64,000 bases of DNA from Gilvimarinus japonicus (lineage in GTDB: Bacteria; Pseudomonadota; Gammaproteobacteria; Pseudomonadales; Cellvibrionaceae): contig NZ_AP031500.1 in NCBI RefSeq assembly GCF_042847215.1, forward strand, positions 3,224,001 through 3,288,000. Direction: 5' to 3'. The notes beneath the pieces are model-generated. The model was not told the origin of the DNA. It saw nothing but the letters and a program-made list of their open reading frames with translations, and did not search any database. Of this stretch, positions 17,140 to 26,076 are shown piece after piece (the stretch's first letter is position 1; each line of letters opens with the position of its first letter). Position numbers and translations under genes: made by a program.

Positions 17140-17525
17140 ACCACTCCTCAGGGCTGATTATTATATAAGTACTATATATTGAATACAGGCCAAATGCCCA
17201 GCTCTGGCAAACCAAACACTGCGGACACCAGAAGATTCTCAACAAACCCCTTGCATTTCGGTTGAAGTCATCTTAAATTGTGTAACCGATTTCATTTTTA
17301 TAAAAAGAACCTTTCGGCTATAGAAAACCGACAAGGCTTACAAAAATAAAATCGATAAAAAACAAGGTCGTATAAATCATTATTAAATAGTTTTCACAAG
17401 CAAACACAAAAACCATAACAGCTAAAATGTAACCGGTTACCGGTACCTCTGTTGGACCACTCATAAAAACGTAAATAAGTTGTTAGACCACAAAAATGAT
17501 ATCGATAACGAGAAGGAGTAGTTTG
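17140..17525. promoter_or_regulatory. Divergent control region with LacI-type operators
   Basis: The 386-bp gap between the CE2 gene and the receptor gene is AT-rich. GTAACCGGTTAC (17429-17440) is a perfect 12-bp palindrome, and TGTAACCGATTTCA (17281-17294) matches the locus palindrome TGTAAYCGATTACA at 13 of 14 positions. Both are the kind of centre-CG palindrome bound by LacI-family sugar regulators. No gene is visible in the gap. Confidence 0.65.
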
Positions 17526-20500
17526 ATGAAAAAGAGCCATGATTTTAATAAAAACCTACTAGCCAAATGTGTAGCCTCGATTGCTTTGGCGGGCGTCAGC
17601 CTTCCATCATTCGCACAAGACGGCAACATGGAAATGCTTGAAGAGGTTGTCGTAACCGGCGTGCGTGCGGCCCAGGCCGACGCCGTTAACATCAAGCGCG
17701 ACGCAGACTCAGTGGTAGATGCCATCTCCGCCGAGGACATCGGTAAATTGCCTGATGTCACCATCACCGACTCGCTGCAACGTATCAGTGGCGTGCAAAT
17801 TCGCCGCTCTGCCGGTGAAGGTACCGCACTTAACATTCGCGGCATGCCGCAGGTACTCACCACGTTAAATGGCGAGTCTTATTTAGGCGCAAACTCCCTA
17901 ACCACAGTACAACCTAATTTTAGTGATATTCCATCACAGCTGTTCTCAGGCGCTGAGGTGGCAAAATCTCAAACCGCCAGCTTTACCCCGGGCGGGATAA
18001 CCGGCGTGGTCGACCTGCAAACCTATCGCCCGTTTGATTTTGACGATGGTTTTACCATTTCAGGCGCGGTGCAAGCCGCCCAAGGGGCGGACACACAGGA
18101 AACTGACCCGTCCGCCAACGTGCTCATTAACTGGAAGAGCGACCGTATCGGCGTTATGGCCGCAGTATCACGCCAAGAGGCGACGCTCGCCAACTACTAC
18201 GCCGGTATGGCCGGGGGCGGTGAAAACGCCGGGTGGAGTGGCTTTGCCACCGAGAGCTGGGCCTATGGTGACCCCACTGACGTTAATGGCGACGGCGACA
18301 CCGACGATACTTTCTGGGCTTATCAGGGCCATCAAGCGTTTAACCGTGCAACCGAGCGCGAGCGCACTGGTGCAAACCTATCGCTGCAAGTTGACTTAGG
18401 TGGCGGCTTTGAGCTGGTCACCGAAGCACTGTTTACTGAGCTGGACGACAGCGACTACATGATGGGCCTTGCCCATTCAGACAAGTGGAACCGCTGGGGC
18501 TGGTTTAGCCCAACGCAGTCGAGCCCTAAAGACGCCATGGCCGACGGTGCCAACCTGTCAACGGTACAAGAGTACACAGGCAATGGGCGACGCATCAAAA
18601 CTTACTCGGCCGTACAGGCGCAAGATGCCGAGTCGCAAAACTACAATGTCGAACTTAACTATGACAACGACGGCGCCTTTAGTGGCTCTTTGCGCTTAGT
18701 GCACGGCGAAGCCGAGCAAGAGCGTTTAAACAGCTATATGGATATCGACTTGGCAGACGGTAGCCAGTGGGGTGTTAATTGTCAGTACTACCCAGCGGGC
18801 ACCGCCGGCAGCCAGGGCGATTGCGCTGACGGGCAACTGCAAACCAACCCCGGTGGCTACCACGGCTTTCCGACTTTAAGTGTTGACTACAGTGGCAGCG
18901 ATCCTTCTTGGAGTGGCTTTGACAACAACGCCAATATCGGTCAAAACGGCAACGCTATCGGTGCGGCACGCAGCATTAACTCGTACCTAGAGGACGTTAA
19001 TAGTTACTCTCTGGGCGCCTTAACATCTGAAAACAACTTTACCCAAGAAGGTGAGTTAGACGTAGCACGCTTTGATGGCGAATACCGTTTTAACGAAGGG
19101 TTTGTCACCTCGATTGAGTTTGGCCTGCGGGTAAGTGAACGCAGTGTCGACAACGCTGTGTTCGACTTGCTTTCCCCTATTGGCGAAGCTCAGTGCGCGG
19201 TTAAATGGAAAGCCACCGACGTTACCTTAAACGGCGGCGGTATTACTGACGCTTGCACTGACGGCGACGGAGACAACTTCTACACCGCCGGTGTCCCTAC
19301 ACCTATTAACGAACTTAGCGCCACCCAGGTCAGCGATTTTGGTAGCGTATCGGGTATCCCAGCCGTTTGGTCTGTCGATCCTAAGAGCATGCAGGACGTC
19401 GAGAGCTACCACAACAACTTGTACCCAGGCACTTTCCGCTCCAACAACCCGGGCCAGTCATACCAGGTCGATCTGGACGAAACCAGCTACTACGTTCAAG
19501 CAAACTTTGCCACCGGCATTATGAGCGGTAATTTTGGTTTGCGTCAGCTGGAAACCGATCTGACCGTGGTACAAAATCAAGTGGGCGCGGCTCAGCCTTA
19601 CGGTGCCGCCGCCGAAGATAATGGCGACATCGTCACCAAACGATCGTTTGATGATTTACTGCCATCGCTAAACTTGCGTTTTGATTTAAGCGACAACTTA
19701 GTGGCTCGCGGCTCTCTTACTCGTACCATCGCACCGCTGGATTTAGCACAGTGGGGGGGCGCACTTACACCGTCTTACACGCTCGACGGCGATGCCGATA
19801 GCGATACGTTTGGCAAGTTTATTGTCAATGCCGCTAACTCTACTGGCAACCCAGAGCTCGACCCTTGGAAGGCGACTAACTACGATCTATCGCTGGAATA
19901 CTACATCGGTAACGCAAGTGCCGTGTCGGTTAACTGGTTCTACATTGATGTCGAAAGCTTTATCGAAAGTGGTTCGATAGAAATGGCTTTGCCAGACCAA
20001 GACGGCGTGGTGCGTCGCGATGTCAATGTAACCACCAGCGTACAAGGTGATGGCGGCGTCCTTAAAGGGGTTGAGCTCGCCACCAAACTGGCGTTTGACG
20101 ACTTCTTAGATGTCGACTGGCTGCGCGGCTTTGGTGTTGATGCCAACTACACCTACTCACCTAGCTCGTCAGGCAACACCGGGTTAAATGGCGACGACTT
20201 ACCCTTCGGTGATAACTCGGAAGATGTTGTGAACCTGGTGGGTTGGTATGAGGCTGGTCCATTTCAGGCCCGTCTGGCTTACAACTTCCGCAGTGAACGC
20301 GTCGTGGCCTTTGATCAAACCTGGGGCAACGGAACCCTGTGGCAAGACTCTACATCTTATGTAGACGCCTCAGCGAGCTACGACATCAACGATAACGTCA
20401 GCGTATTTATCAACGCGTCGAACATCACCGGAGAGAAAGAAACTTACTACCTCGAGTGGAAAGATCAGTTCGCTTGGCAAAACGAGTACGAAGCTCGTTA

Positions 20501-20528
20501 CACGCTGGGCGTGCGAGCCACATTCTAA
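17526..20528 (+). CDS. TonB-dependent outer-membrane receptor
   Basis: A 1000-residue receptor. A signal peptide ends at SFA (about 27), then a TonB-box-like MLEEVVVTG. The plug domain follows (EDIGKLPDVTITDSLQRISGVQIRR ... LNIRGM) and then a 22-strand barrel ending in the aromatic RATF typical for BAM recognition. The start at 17526 has AAGGAG; an ATG at 17496 has none. It belongs to the large oligosaccharide-importing receptors common in Cellvibrionaceae and Alteromonadales. Position beside the CE2 esterase suggests mannan- or xylan-derived oligosaccharides. The substrate is inferred. Confidence 0.92.
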   Translation: MKKSHDFNKNLLAKCVASIALAGVSLPSFAQDGNMEMLEEVVVTGVRAAQADAVNIKRDADSVVDAISAEDIGKLPDVTITDSLQRISGVQIRRSAGEGTALNIRGMPQVLTTLNGESYLGANSLTTVQPNFSDIPSQLFSGAEVAKSQTASFTPGGITGVVDLQTYRPFDFDDGFTISGAVQAAQGADTQETDPSANVLINWKSDRIGVMAAVSRQEATLANYYAGMAGGGENAGWSGFATESWAYGDPTDVNGDGDTDDTFWAYQGHQAFNRATERERTGANLSLQVDLGGGFELVTEALFTELDDSDYMMGLAHSDKWNRWGWFSPTQSSPKDAMADGANLSTVQEYTGNGRRIKTYSAVQAQDAESQNYNVELNYDNDGAFSGSLRLVHGEAEQERLNSYMDIDLADGSQWGVNCQYYPAGTAGSQGDCADGQLQTNPGGYHGFPTLSVDYSGSDPSWSGFDNNANIGQNGNAIGAARSINSYLEDVNSYSLGALTSENNFTQEGELDVARFDGEYRFNEGFVTSIEFGLRVSERSVDNAVFDLLSPIGEAQCAVKWKATDVTLNGGGITDACTDGDGDNFYTAGVPTPINELSATQVSDFGSVSGIPAVWSVDPKSMQDVESYHNNLYPGTFRSNNPGQSYQVDLDETSYYVQANFATGIMSGNFGLRQLETDLTVVQNQVGAAQPYGAAAEDNGDIVTKRSFDDLLPSLNLRFDLSDNLVARGSLTRTIAPLDLAQWGGALTPSYTLDGDADSDTFGKFIVNAANSTGNPELDPWKATNYDLSLEYYIGNASAVSVNWFYIDVESFIESGSIEMALPDQDGVVRRDVNVTTSVQGDGGVLKGVELATKLAFDDFLDVDWLRGFGVDANYTYSPSSSGNTGLNGDDLPFGDNSEDVVNLVGWYEAGPFQARLAYNFRSERVVAFDQTWGNGTLWQDSTSYVDASASYDINDNVSVFINASNITGEKETYYLEWKDQFAWQNEYEARYTLGVRATF

Positions 20529-20605
20529 CTCGAGCTAACCGAACTGGGGGCAGTAATGGGCAAGCTCCTAGTTGCTCAAGCTAGCATAGCATGGGCTCTC
20601 CTTTT

Positions 20606-20640
20606 GGCGCGTTAACCTAGGGTTAACGCGCCCTTTTTTT
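20606..20640 (+). terminator. Terminator of the TonB receptor gene
   Basis: GGCGCGTTAACC (20606-20617) pairs GGTTAACGCGCC (20621-20632) across a 3-nt loop, followed by seven T. It lies 78 bp after the receptor stop. Confidence 0.93.
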
Positions 20641-20696
20641 ATGCCCTTAATTACCGGTAATAGGTTTACAGTCTTGCTAGATTTTAGAGGCTATAA

Positions 20697-21668
20697 ATGA
20701 AAGCGTTAATTTATCGTCCCGATAGCGATGAGTTTTTATTACAAAACGTACCCGAACCAGACGCCCACGGCTTTAACGTCAAAATCAGGGTTATTGCTAC
20801 AGGGCTAAACCCCGTCGATAGCAAAGTTAATTATTGGTACCCCAATGTACCCGATCAAGCGTCGCCTTTTGTGGGAGGACTGGACGTAGCCGGAGAGATT
20901 ATCGCAGTGGGTGAGGATGTGACTCACTGGCAGCCGGGCGACCGAGTTCTCTACCACGGCAACATGTTTCGCCCCAGCGGCGGGTTCGCGGAGTACGCAC
21001 TACACGACTCGAGAACGCTGATTAAACTACCAGCAGTAGATCCAGTAGAAGCGGCGGCAACACCATGTGCCGGCTGGAGCGCATTACACGCACTAAAAAA
21101 TAAACTTAACATTGAGCGAAGAAGCTCAATTTTGATCGCCGGCGGCGCTGGCGGCATAGGCACATTTGCCATCCAACTGGCAAAACTCCACGGTGTGAAG
21201 ACTATTATCGCGACAGCCTCGGCAGCCAAGCACTCATACCTACAGTCGTTGGGGGCCACCCACACAATCGATTACCACAAAGACGATATTCCCAATACCG
21301 TACGCGACATTACACGCAACCAAGGTGTAGAGGTTGCACTGGACGCAGTAGGGGGCGAAAACGATATCTTGTGTGCTAATAGTTTAGGGTTTGAAGGCGA
21401 ACTGTGCGGTTTAGTAAGTACGCTACGCCCCGAACGCTACAAGGCCCCTTTTAACCTAGGCTTAAGCTTCCATCAGCTAAGTCTTGGCGCAGCACACACT
21501 CACAACCCGCATTTATTGTTAAAGCTTGGCACAAGCTTTTCTCGTCTGCTTGAAGATCGGAAAATCTCTTGCCCCAAAATCGAAACGGTAGACTTCTCAG
21601 GCCTCGGCGATGGATTACTCGCACTTCGCCAAAAAAAGACCTCGGGAAAAATTGTATTTACCCCTTAA
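20697..21668 (+). CDS. Zinc-free medium-chain alcohol dehydrogenase / quinone oxidoreductase
   Basis: A 323-residue MDR-superfamily protein. The N-terminal GroES-like domain carries GLNPVDSKVNYW and GGLDVAGEI. The nucleotide-binding fold has GGAGGIGTFAIQLAKL (about 148-163), and the C-terminus has KTSGKIVF. The structural and catalytic Zn ligands of classical alcohol dehydrogenases are absent, as in NADPH:quinone reductases. It starts 56 bp after the receptor terminator and faces the epimerase gene on the other strand. The substrate is unknown, and a link to mannan use is not shown. Confidence 0.85.
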   Translation: MKALIYRPDSDEFLLQNVPEPDAHGFNVKIRVIATGLNPVDSKVNYWYPNVPDQASPFVGGLDVAGEIIAVGEDVTHWQPGDRVLYHGNMFRPSGGFAEYALHDSRTLIKLPAVDPVEAAATPCAGWSALHALKNKLNIERRSSILIAGGAGGIGTFAIQLAKLHGVKTIIATASAAKHSYLQSLGATHTIDYHKDDIPNTVRDITRNQGVEVALDAVGGENDILCANSLGFEGELCGLVSTLRPERYKAPFNLGLSFHQLSLGAAHTHNPHLLLKLGTSFSRLLEDRKISCPKIETVDFSGLGDGLLALRQKKTSGKIVFTP

Positions 21669-21712
21669 CACCACTATTAACAGCCCTAACCCTAGGCCAA
21701 GCGCCGTCACAC

Positions 21713-23059
21713 TCACTCCACAAAGGGGATACTAGATGCAGCGGTCGATAAACCACAGTCACCCTTAGTGCCCTGTAAAAGGTACCTCACTGCCTCTGTC
21801 AGATGATAAGAAGATTTTCCCTGACTGCCCTTAAGAGACTCGGCATCGGCCTCGCCACCGGAGGAAATATAAAACCACTCGTTACCATTTTCAAAGTCGG
21901 GAAAACTCTTAAAGTAGTAGCTCGCTGTCTTTTCCAGCGGCTGACGAAATTCGCGACCGGCAAAAGTAAAAGCGATTATGGCCTCAGAATGTTGCCACCA
22001 GGTTTTTCGGTCGTCGAGAATATCTCCGCTGATGGGGTTTACCTCCGAGAAAAAGCTACCCGGGACGCTTTTATCCCATACCGGCTGAGCTAACGTTCGC
22101 CGTAGGATGCTCCTTCCTTTTTGCAGCGCACGAGAGCGACGCTCGCTGGCGATAAACTCCCACTCCTTAGCCGCTCGCAGTAAAAACCATGAAAACTGAA
22201 AGTTATGCCCTGGAGAAACGGTAAAACAGCCGGGGGATTCTGCCTCTGGCTCTTGGCCACAAACACGCCACTGGCGATCAAAAACAGCGTTAATCCAACC
22301 GGAATCTTCATTCCATATTGGTTTATCTAGCGCAATGTTTAATGCCTCTGATAGTAACGGCTCGTAATTCGCACGATGTTCGACATCGACGCGCCAAAGG
22401 TTGGCCAAATAGGCGGATACCGGGTAAATCAACGATTGAATGGTCTTTTTATCGACTAACGGGCCTTTGTCTCGCGCGTAGGTTGTGACAAAACCTTTAC
22501 CGCCCGGATCATAAAACCGTGCCACAAAGCCATTATGCAAACGATGAATCTCTTGCAACAGCTCAGGGTTGTGCGTTCTACCATACAGCTGCGTCAAACC
22601 ATTTAAGCCGTACGCTTGCTGCCAAATATCCAACGTACCAGTATCATCAGCGTCGGGATTTGCCGCGTACGGAAGAAAGTACGGCCCGTGTGAATCGCTA
22701 CCCAACATGTGCTTAAGCTGATAAGCCGCTGACTTTTTGGCGTATTCGATATTCTCGGAGTCATAGCGACTCGTCCAAGTAAGTGCGTAAATTAAGCGGC
22801 TAAGAGATACTGTAAAAATTCTATCACTGACTCTGTTACCCTTTGCATCTAACTCAGAGTAAAAAACGTGTTTCTCGTTGTCCCACCCATGTCTTTTAAA
22901 AAACTCGACAGAATTAAGCGACGCCTTAACCCACAGCGACGAATTTTTACGGTAGAACTCATCTTCACAGAGAGGCTCGGACTGACCATCAGCGGCCGCA
23001 TTAACCCCAACGGCATAAAAAATCCCAATCACAAGTACGAAGAGTGCTTTTTTAGGCAT
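21713..23059 (-). CDS. AGE-family sugar epimerase-like protein, exported
   Basis: A 448-residue protein with a signal peptide (MPKKALFVLVIGIFYAVGVNA). The rest is an (alpha/alpha)6 barrel of the N-acylglucosamine 2-epimerase / mannose or cellobiose 2-epimerase family, judged from WQQAYGLNGLTQLY, SPGHNFQFSWFLLRAA (catalytic His region), TWWQHSEAIIAF and SSYHLTEAVRYLL. An export signal is unusual, since family epimerases are mostly cytosolic. The start at 23059 has AGAGAGG; the longer frame from 23101 has no ribosome site. It may isomerise mannosyl sugars in the periplasm, or have a different reaction on the same fold. The 220 bp upstream show no clear gene. Confidence 0.75.
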   Translation of the reverse strand: MPKKALFVLVIGIFYAVGVNAAADGQSEPLCEDEFYRKNSSLWVKASLNSVEFFKRHGWDNEKHVFYSELDAKGNRVSDRIFTVSLSRLIYALTWTSRYDSENIEYAKKSAAYQLKHMLGSDSHGPYFLPYAANPDADDTGTLDIWQQAYGLNGLTQLYGRTHNPELLQEIHRLHNGFVARFYDPGGKGFVTTYARDKGPLVDKKTIQSLIYPVSAYLANLWRVDVEHRANYEPLLSEALNIALDKPIWNEDSGWINAVFDRQWRVCGQEPEAESPGCFTVSPGHNFQFSWFLLRAAKEWEFIASERRSRALQKGRSILRRTLAQPVWDKSVPGSFFSEVNPISGDILDDRKTWWQHSEAIIAFTFAGREFRQPLEKTASYYFKSFPDFENGNEWFYISSGGEADAESLKGSQGKSSYHLTEAVRYLLQGTKGDCGLSTAASSIPFVE

Positions 23060-23279
23060 AGTAATGAAAACCTCTCTCGCTTTTAAACTCTTAAAGAACA
23101 TGGAATTAATGACGATTACAAGTTGGGGGCAAAGCTAAAAACGTGCCTGAACTGGCGGAAACGCAAAGGCCAATAAAGTGAACCGGCCGAGCCCTTAAGG
23201 GAGCTATGCAACCATAAGAGCCCGAAAATCTAACACCTATCGACCTTAACCGCGGGCTATGGCGCCGCCAAGCCTCGGG

Positions 23280-25007
23280 TTAAAGCTTCCCGGCAGCAAG
23301 TTGCTGCGCTGCGTAATCGCAGGCGCGCGCCGTTAACGCCATAAAGGTTAACGATGGGTTTTGGCAGGCACTAGACGCAAAGCTAGAGCCATCGGTCACA
23401 AATAGGTTGGGAATATCGTGCGATTGGTTAAACCCATTTAGCACTGAGGTTTCCGGGTCGGCACCCATCCGAGCGGTGCCCACCTCATGAATTGCCAGGC
23501 CGGGTGGACGCGGATTAACATGGGCCTGCACATTCTTCAGCCCCGCCGCCTGCAGTATTTCGGCAGCGCTTTCGCCCATGTCGGCAATCATTTTCTTTTC
23601 ATTACTGCGATGTTCGCAGCTCATTACCAATTGCGGCACACCCCATTTATCGACTTTGGTTTCGTGCAAGCGCACATGATTATCGTAATGAGGTAACATT
23701 TCCCCCTGCCCACCCAAGTAAAAGCTCCAATCACCGGCCGCACGTATCTTGTCTTTTAGAGATTTGCCATACAAACCGCTGTTTGCCAAGGTCTGCCAAC
23801 TATCGCGCTGGGCGCTGCCGGCAAATGCATAACCGCGAACATAATCCATTTCTTGCTTGGCAACATTACGGAACCGCGGAATATAAATACCGGTGGGACG
23901 ACGACCTTTGTAATAGCTATCGTGAAACCCCTCTACTTGAGCGGTGGCTCCCACACCATAAATGTGATCCATTAAATAGTGTCCCAACGCACCGGATGAG
24001 TTGGCAAGGCCTGTGGGAAATGCTTCACTTTTAGAGTTAAGCATAATCTGGGTGGTGCCCAACGTTGACGCACACAAAAATACGACTTTGGCATAATACT
24101 CACGAACCTCAAGCGTTTCAGAATCGATCACTCGTACGCCAGTCACCCGGTTCTGCTTATCGTCATAAATTACACTGTGGACTACGCTATCGGTAGCAAT
24201 CTTTAAGTGTCCGGTTTTCATCGCTGCGGGTAGCGTCGAGCTTTGCGTCGAGAAGTAGGCCCCAAACGAACACCCTTTTTGGCATTCATTGCGGGCCATA
24301 CACTGCCCCCTGCCTTGAGCCAGGTGCTCCGCGCTGGGTTTCGATAAGTGTGCGCAGCGCCCCATAATCATTTTGCGATCTTTATAGTGCTTTTCTATGC
24401 GCGCTTTAACGGATTTTTCGACCTGATTAAATTCAAACGCCGGTAAAAACTCACTGTCAGGCAAAACTGCCAGGTTCTCTTTACTACCGCTGATGCCTAC
24501 GTGCTTTTCAACGTAACTATACCAGCCTTCTAAGTCTTTATAGCGAATGGGCCAGTCGGCACCGTGACCGTCTTTGGCGTTCGCGCTAAAATCCATTTCA
24601 CTTAGCCGGTAACTCTGGCGATGCCACAACAGCGACTTTCCGCCCAGCGCATTACCACGAATCCAGTCGAAGGGTTTTTCCTGTTGATACGGGTACTCCC
24701 GATCATTACCAAAAAATTGTTGCGTGGCAGCGTTAAAGGCGTAACACTTTTTTTGAATATAAAATTCTGTATCAATGGTATTGGCCTCCAGAAGGCCACG
24801 CTGTGGCATCTCCCAGGCTTTAACACCCTCGCCAATATAGTCTTTACGATGCTCAACGGCTTGGCCGCGTTCTACCATCAAGGTTTTAAGGCCTTTTTCA
24901 GTCAACTCTTTGGCGGCCCAACCGCCAGTCACACCGGAGCCAACCACAATGGCATCAAATGGCTCTTTAGCCGCTTTAATATAGGGATAAGACATAACAA
25001 CACTCAT
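23280..25007 (-). CDS. GMC-family oxidoreductase (FAD-dependent), large subunit
   Basis: A 575-residue flavoprotein. FDAIVVGSGVTGGWAAKELTEKGLKTLMVERG is the N-terminal FAD-binding fold, RGNALGGKSLLWHRQSYR is the GMC signature, and CQKGCSFGA is a Cys cluster. At the C-terminus, HEVGTARMG and FVTDGSSFASSACQNPSLTFMALTARA carry the catalytic His/Asn region. The type is the gluconate-2-dehydrogenase / sorbitol dehydrogenase large subunit. It follows the subunit-3-like gene by 10 bp. ATG 25007 is preferred (24995 possible). Inference: oxidation of a sugar or sugar alcohol in the periplasm, with export driven by the partner. Confidence 0.85.
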   Translation of the reverse strand: MSVVMSYPYIKAAKEPFDAIVVGSGVTGGWAAKELTEKGLKTLMVERGQAVEHRKDYIGEGVKAWEMPQRGLLEANTIDTEFYIQKKCYAFNAATQQFFGNDREYPYQQEKPFDWIRGNALGGKSLLWHRQSYRLSEMDFSANAKDGHGADWPIRYKDLEGWYSYVEKHVGISGSKENLAVLPDSEFLPAFEFNQVEKSVKARIEKHYKDRKMIMGRCAHLSKPSAEHLAQGRGQCMARNECQKGCSFGAYFSTQSSTLPAAMKTGHLKIATDSVVHSVIYDDKQNRVTGVRVIDSETLEVREYYAKVVFLCASTLGTTQIMLNSKSEAFPTGLANSSGALGHYLMDHIYGVGATAQVEGFHDSYYKGRRPTGIYIPRFRNVAKQEMDYVRGYAFAGSAQRDSWQTLANSGLYGKSLKDKIRAAGDWSFYLGGQGEMLPHYDNHVRLHETKVDKWGVPQLVMSCEHRSNEKKMIADMGESAAEILQAAGLKNVQAHVNPRPPGLAIHEVGTARMGADPETSVLNGFNQSHDIPNLFVTDGSSFASSACQNPSLTFMALTARACDYAAQQLAAGKL

Positions 25008-25017
25008 ATTTTTATGG

Positions 25018-25623
25018 TTAGACAAACGGCGCCAGCGACCAGGAACGGCCCACATCGGAAAACGGCACATCACCATCGTAGCCACCCGGAATCGCCAGAT
25101 AACTCAGCTCTTGGGTCGCACCGACCTCACTGGTGTAATAAGAGAAGCTCACCAGCGCTATAAACTGCCGCCACACCAACGCCTCTTGTGCGTTAAACGG
25201 TGCTGAGCCTTCATGCAAAATTTTGGTGAGTGTTTGTTGCTGCGCCTCGGTAAGCTCTGAGAAACGCTTGCCATGGGTCGCCTTCGATTGCTGATCAAGA
25301 TTATCCAACAACTGCAACAGACTCGCCTGTTGCGCACCTGACGTACACACACGAATATGGTGGTCGAGATAGAGATGCACACCCGCGCCAGTAGCACTTG
25401 GGGTGTCGGTGGCTGGGATCACCCTGTCAGCCAGCGCCGCAGCGCACAGCATTTGCGATGCACTGAAAAGCTTAACGTTAGCCGACGCTGACGGCGCTTT
25501 TGGGTCAAATTCAGCTAGCGCATCGATAGCCTGAGCACTTACGCTTAAACCTAGGATGCCTGCGAGACTTTTAAGAGTTTTACGCTTGCCAAGATCATTT
25601 GGCAGGTTGGGAGCTGCTTTCAC
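25018..25623 (-). CDS. Gluconate 2-dehydrogenase subunit 3-like protein, Tat-type leader
   Basis: A 201-residue protein of the gluconate 2-dehydrogenase subunit 3 family (LCAAALADRVIPATDTPSATGAGVHLYLD, and a late GYDGDVPFSDVGRSW). The N-terminus KRKTLKSLAGILGLSVSAQA resembles a Tat leader with a single Arg, so the pair may be exported as a folded complex. The GTG at 25623 has GGTGA 5 nt upstream; GTG 25632 is an alternative. A perfect LacI-type palindrome lies 30 bp upstream, at the promoter. It is cotranscribed with the GMC subunit. Confidence 0.82.
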   Translation of the reverse strand: MKAAPNLPNDLGKRKTLKSLAGILGLSVSAQAIDALAEFDPKAPSASANVKLFSASQMLCAAALADRVIPATDTPSATGAGVHLYLDHHIRVCTSGAQQASLLQLLDNLDQQSKATHGKRFSELTEAQQQTLTKILHEGSAPFNAQEALVWRQFIALVSFSYYTSEVGATQELSYLAIPGGYDGDVPFSDVGRSWSLAPFV

Positions 25624-26076
25624 GGTTATCACCCATTGTTTTTATTGATCGATGTAATCGATTACAACACTTGAGCTGGATATCCGCAAACGCCTTTAAC
25701 TTAGTTAACATTTCTTGGCAGTGAGCCGATGAGCACACGTTTTAGGCCGCATTTATAACCGGTGCATGTGCCGTCGATGTAAACGCCAGTGAATCGCTTA
25801 AAGCCTCAACTCAAACCCTTTAGATAGGCCGGCATAGTCGCGGTGGTAACTCGTTATTCGAAACGAAAGAGAAACAGCCCCGAGCGATTAAGACAAGCCA
25901 AACGCGAATGTCCGTCGAGTATCAAAAAGTGATCTGGGCCCATATAACTATGGGTTTGTCGTTAACCAAAAAGCCGCTGTAAGTGGTTATTGATAGATCT
26001 GACCGCTAGCAGTATTAACCCTAGCGGTCAGATCACCTTCTTTTGGAATGAAAGCTTAGCTGTTTAGCATTAAGCC
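25624..26076. promoter_or_regulatory. Intergenic region: LacI-type operator and a long hairpin
   Basis: TGTAATCGATTACA (25653-25666) is a perfect 14-bp palindrome just before the GMC operon. GATCTGACCGCTAG (25996-26009) and its exact complement (26021-26034) form a 14-bp hairpin between the GH5 stop and the GMC operon, likely the terminator of the GH5 transcript although no T-run follows. Nothing coding is visible. Confidence 0.7.
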
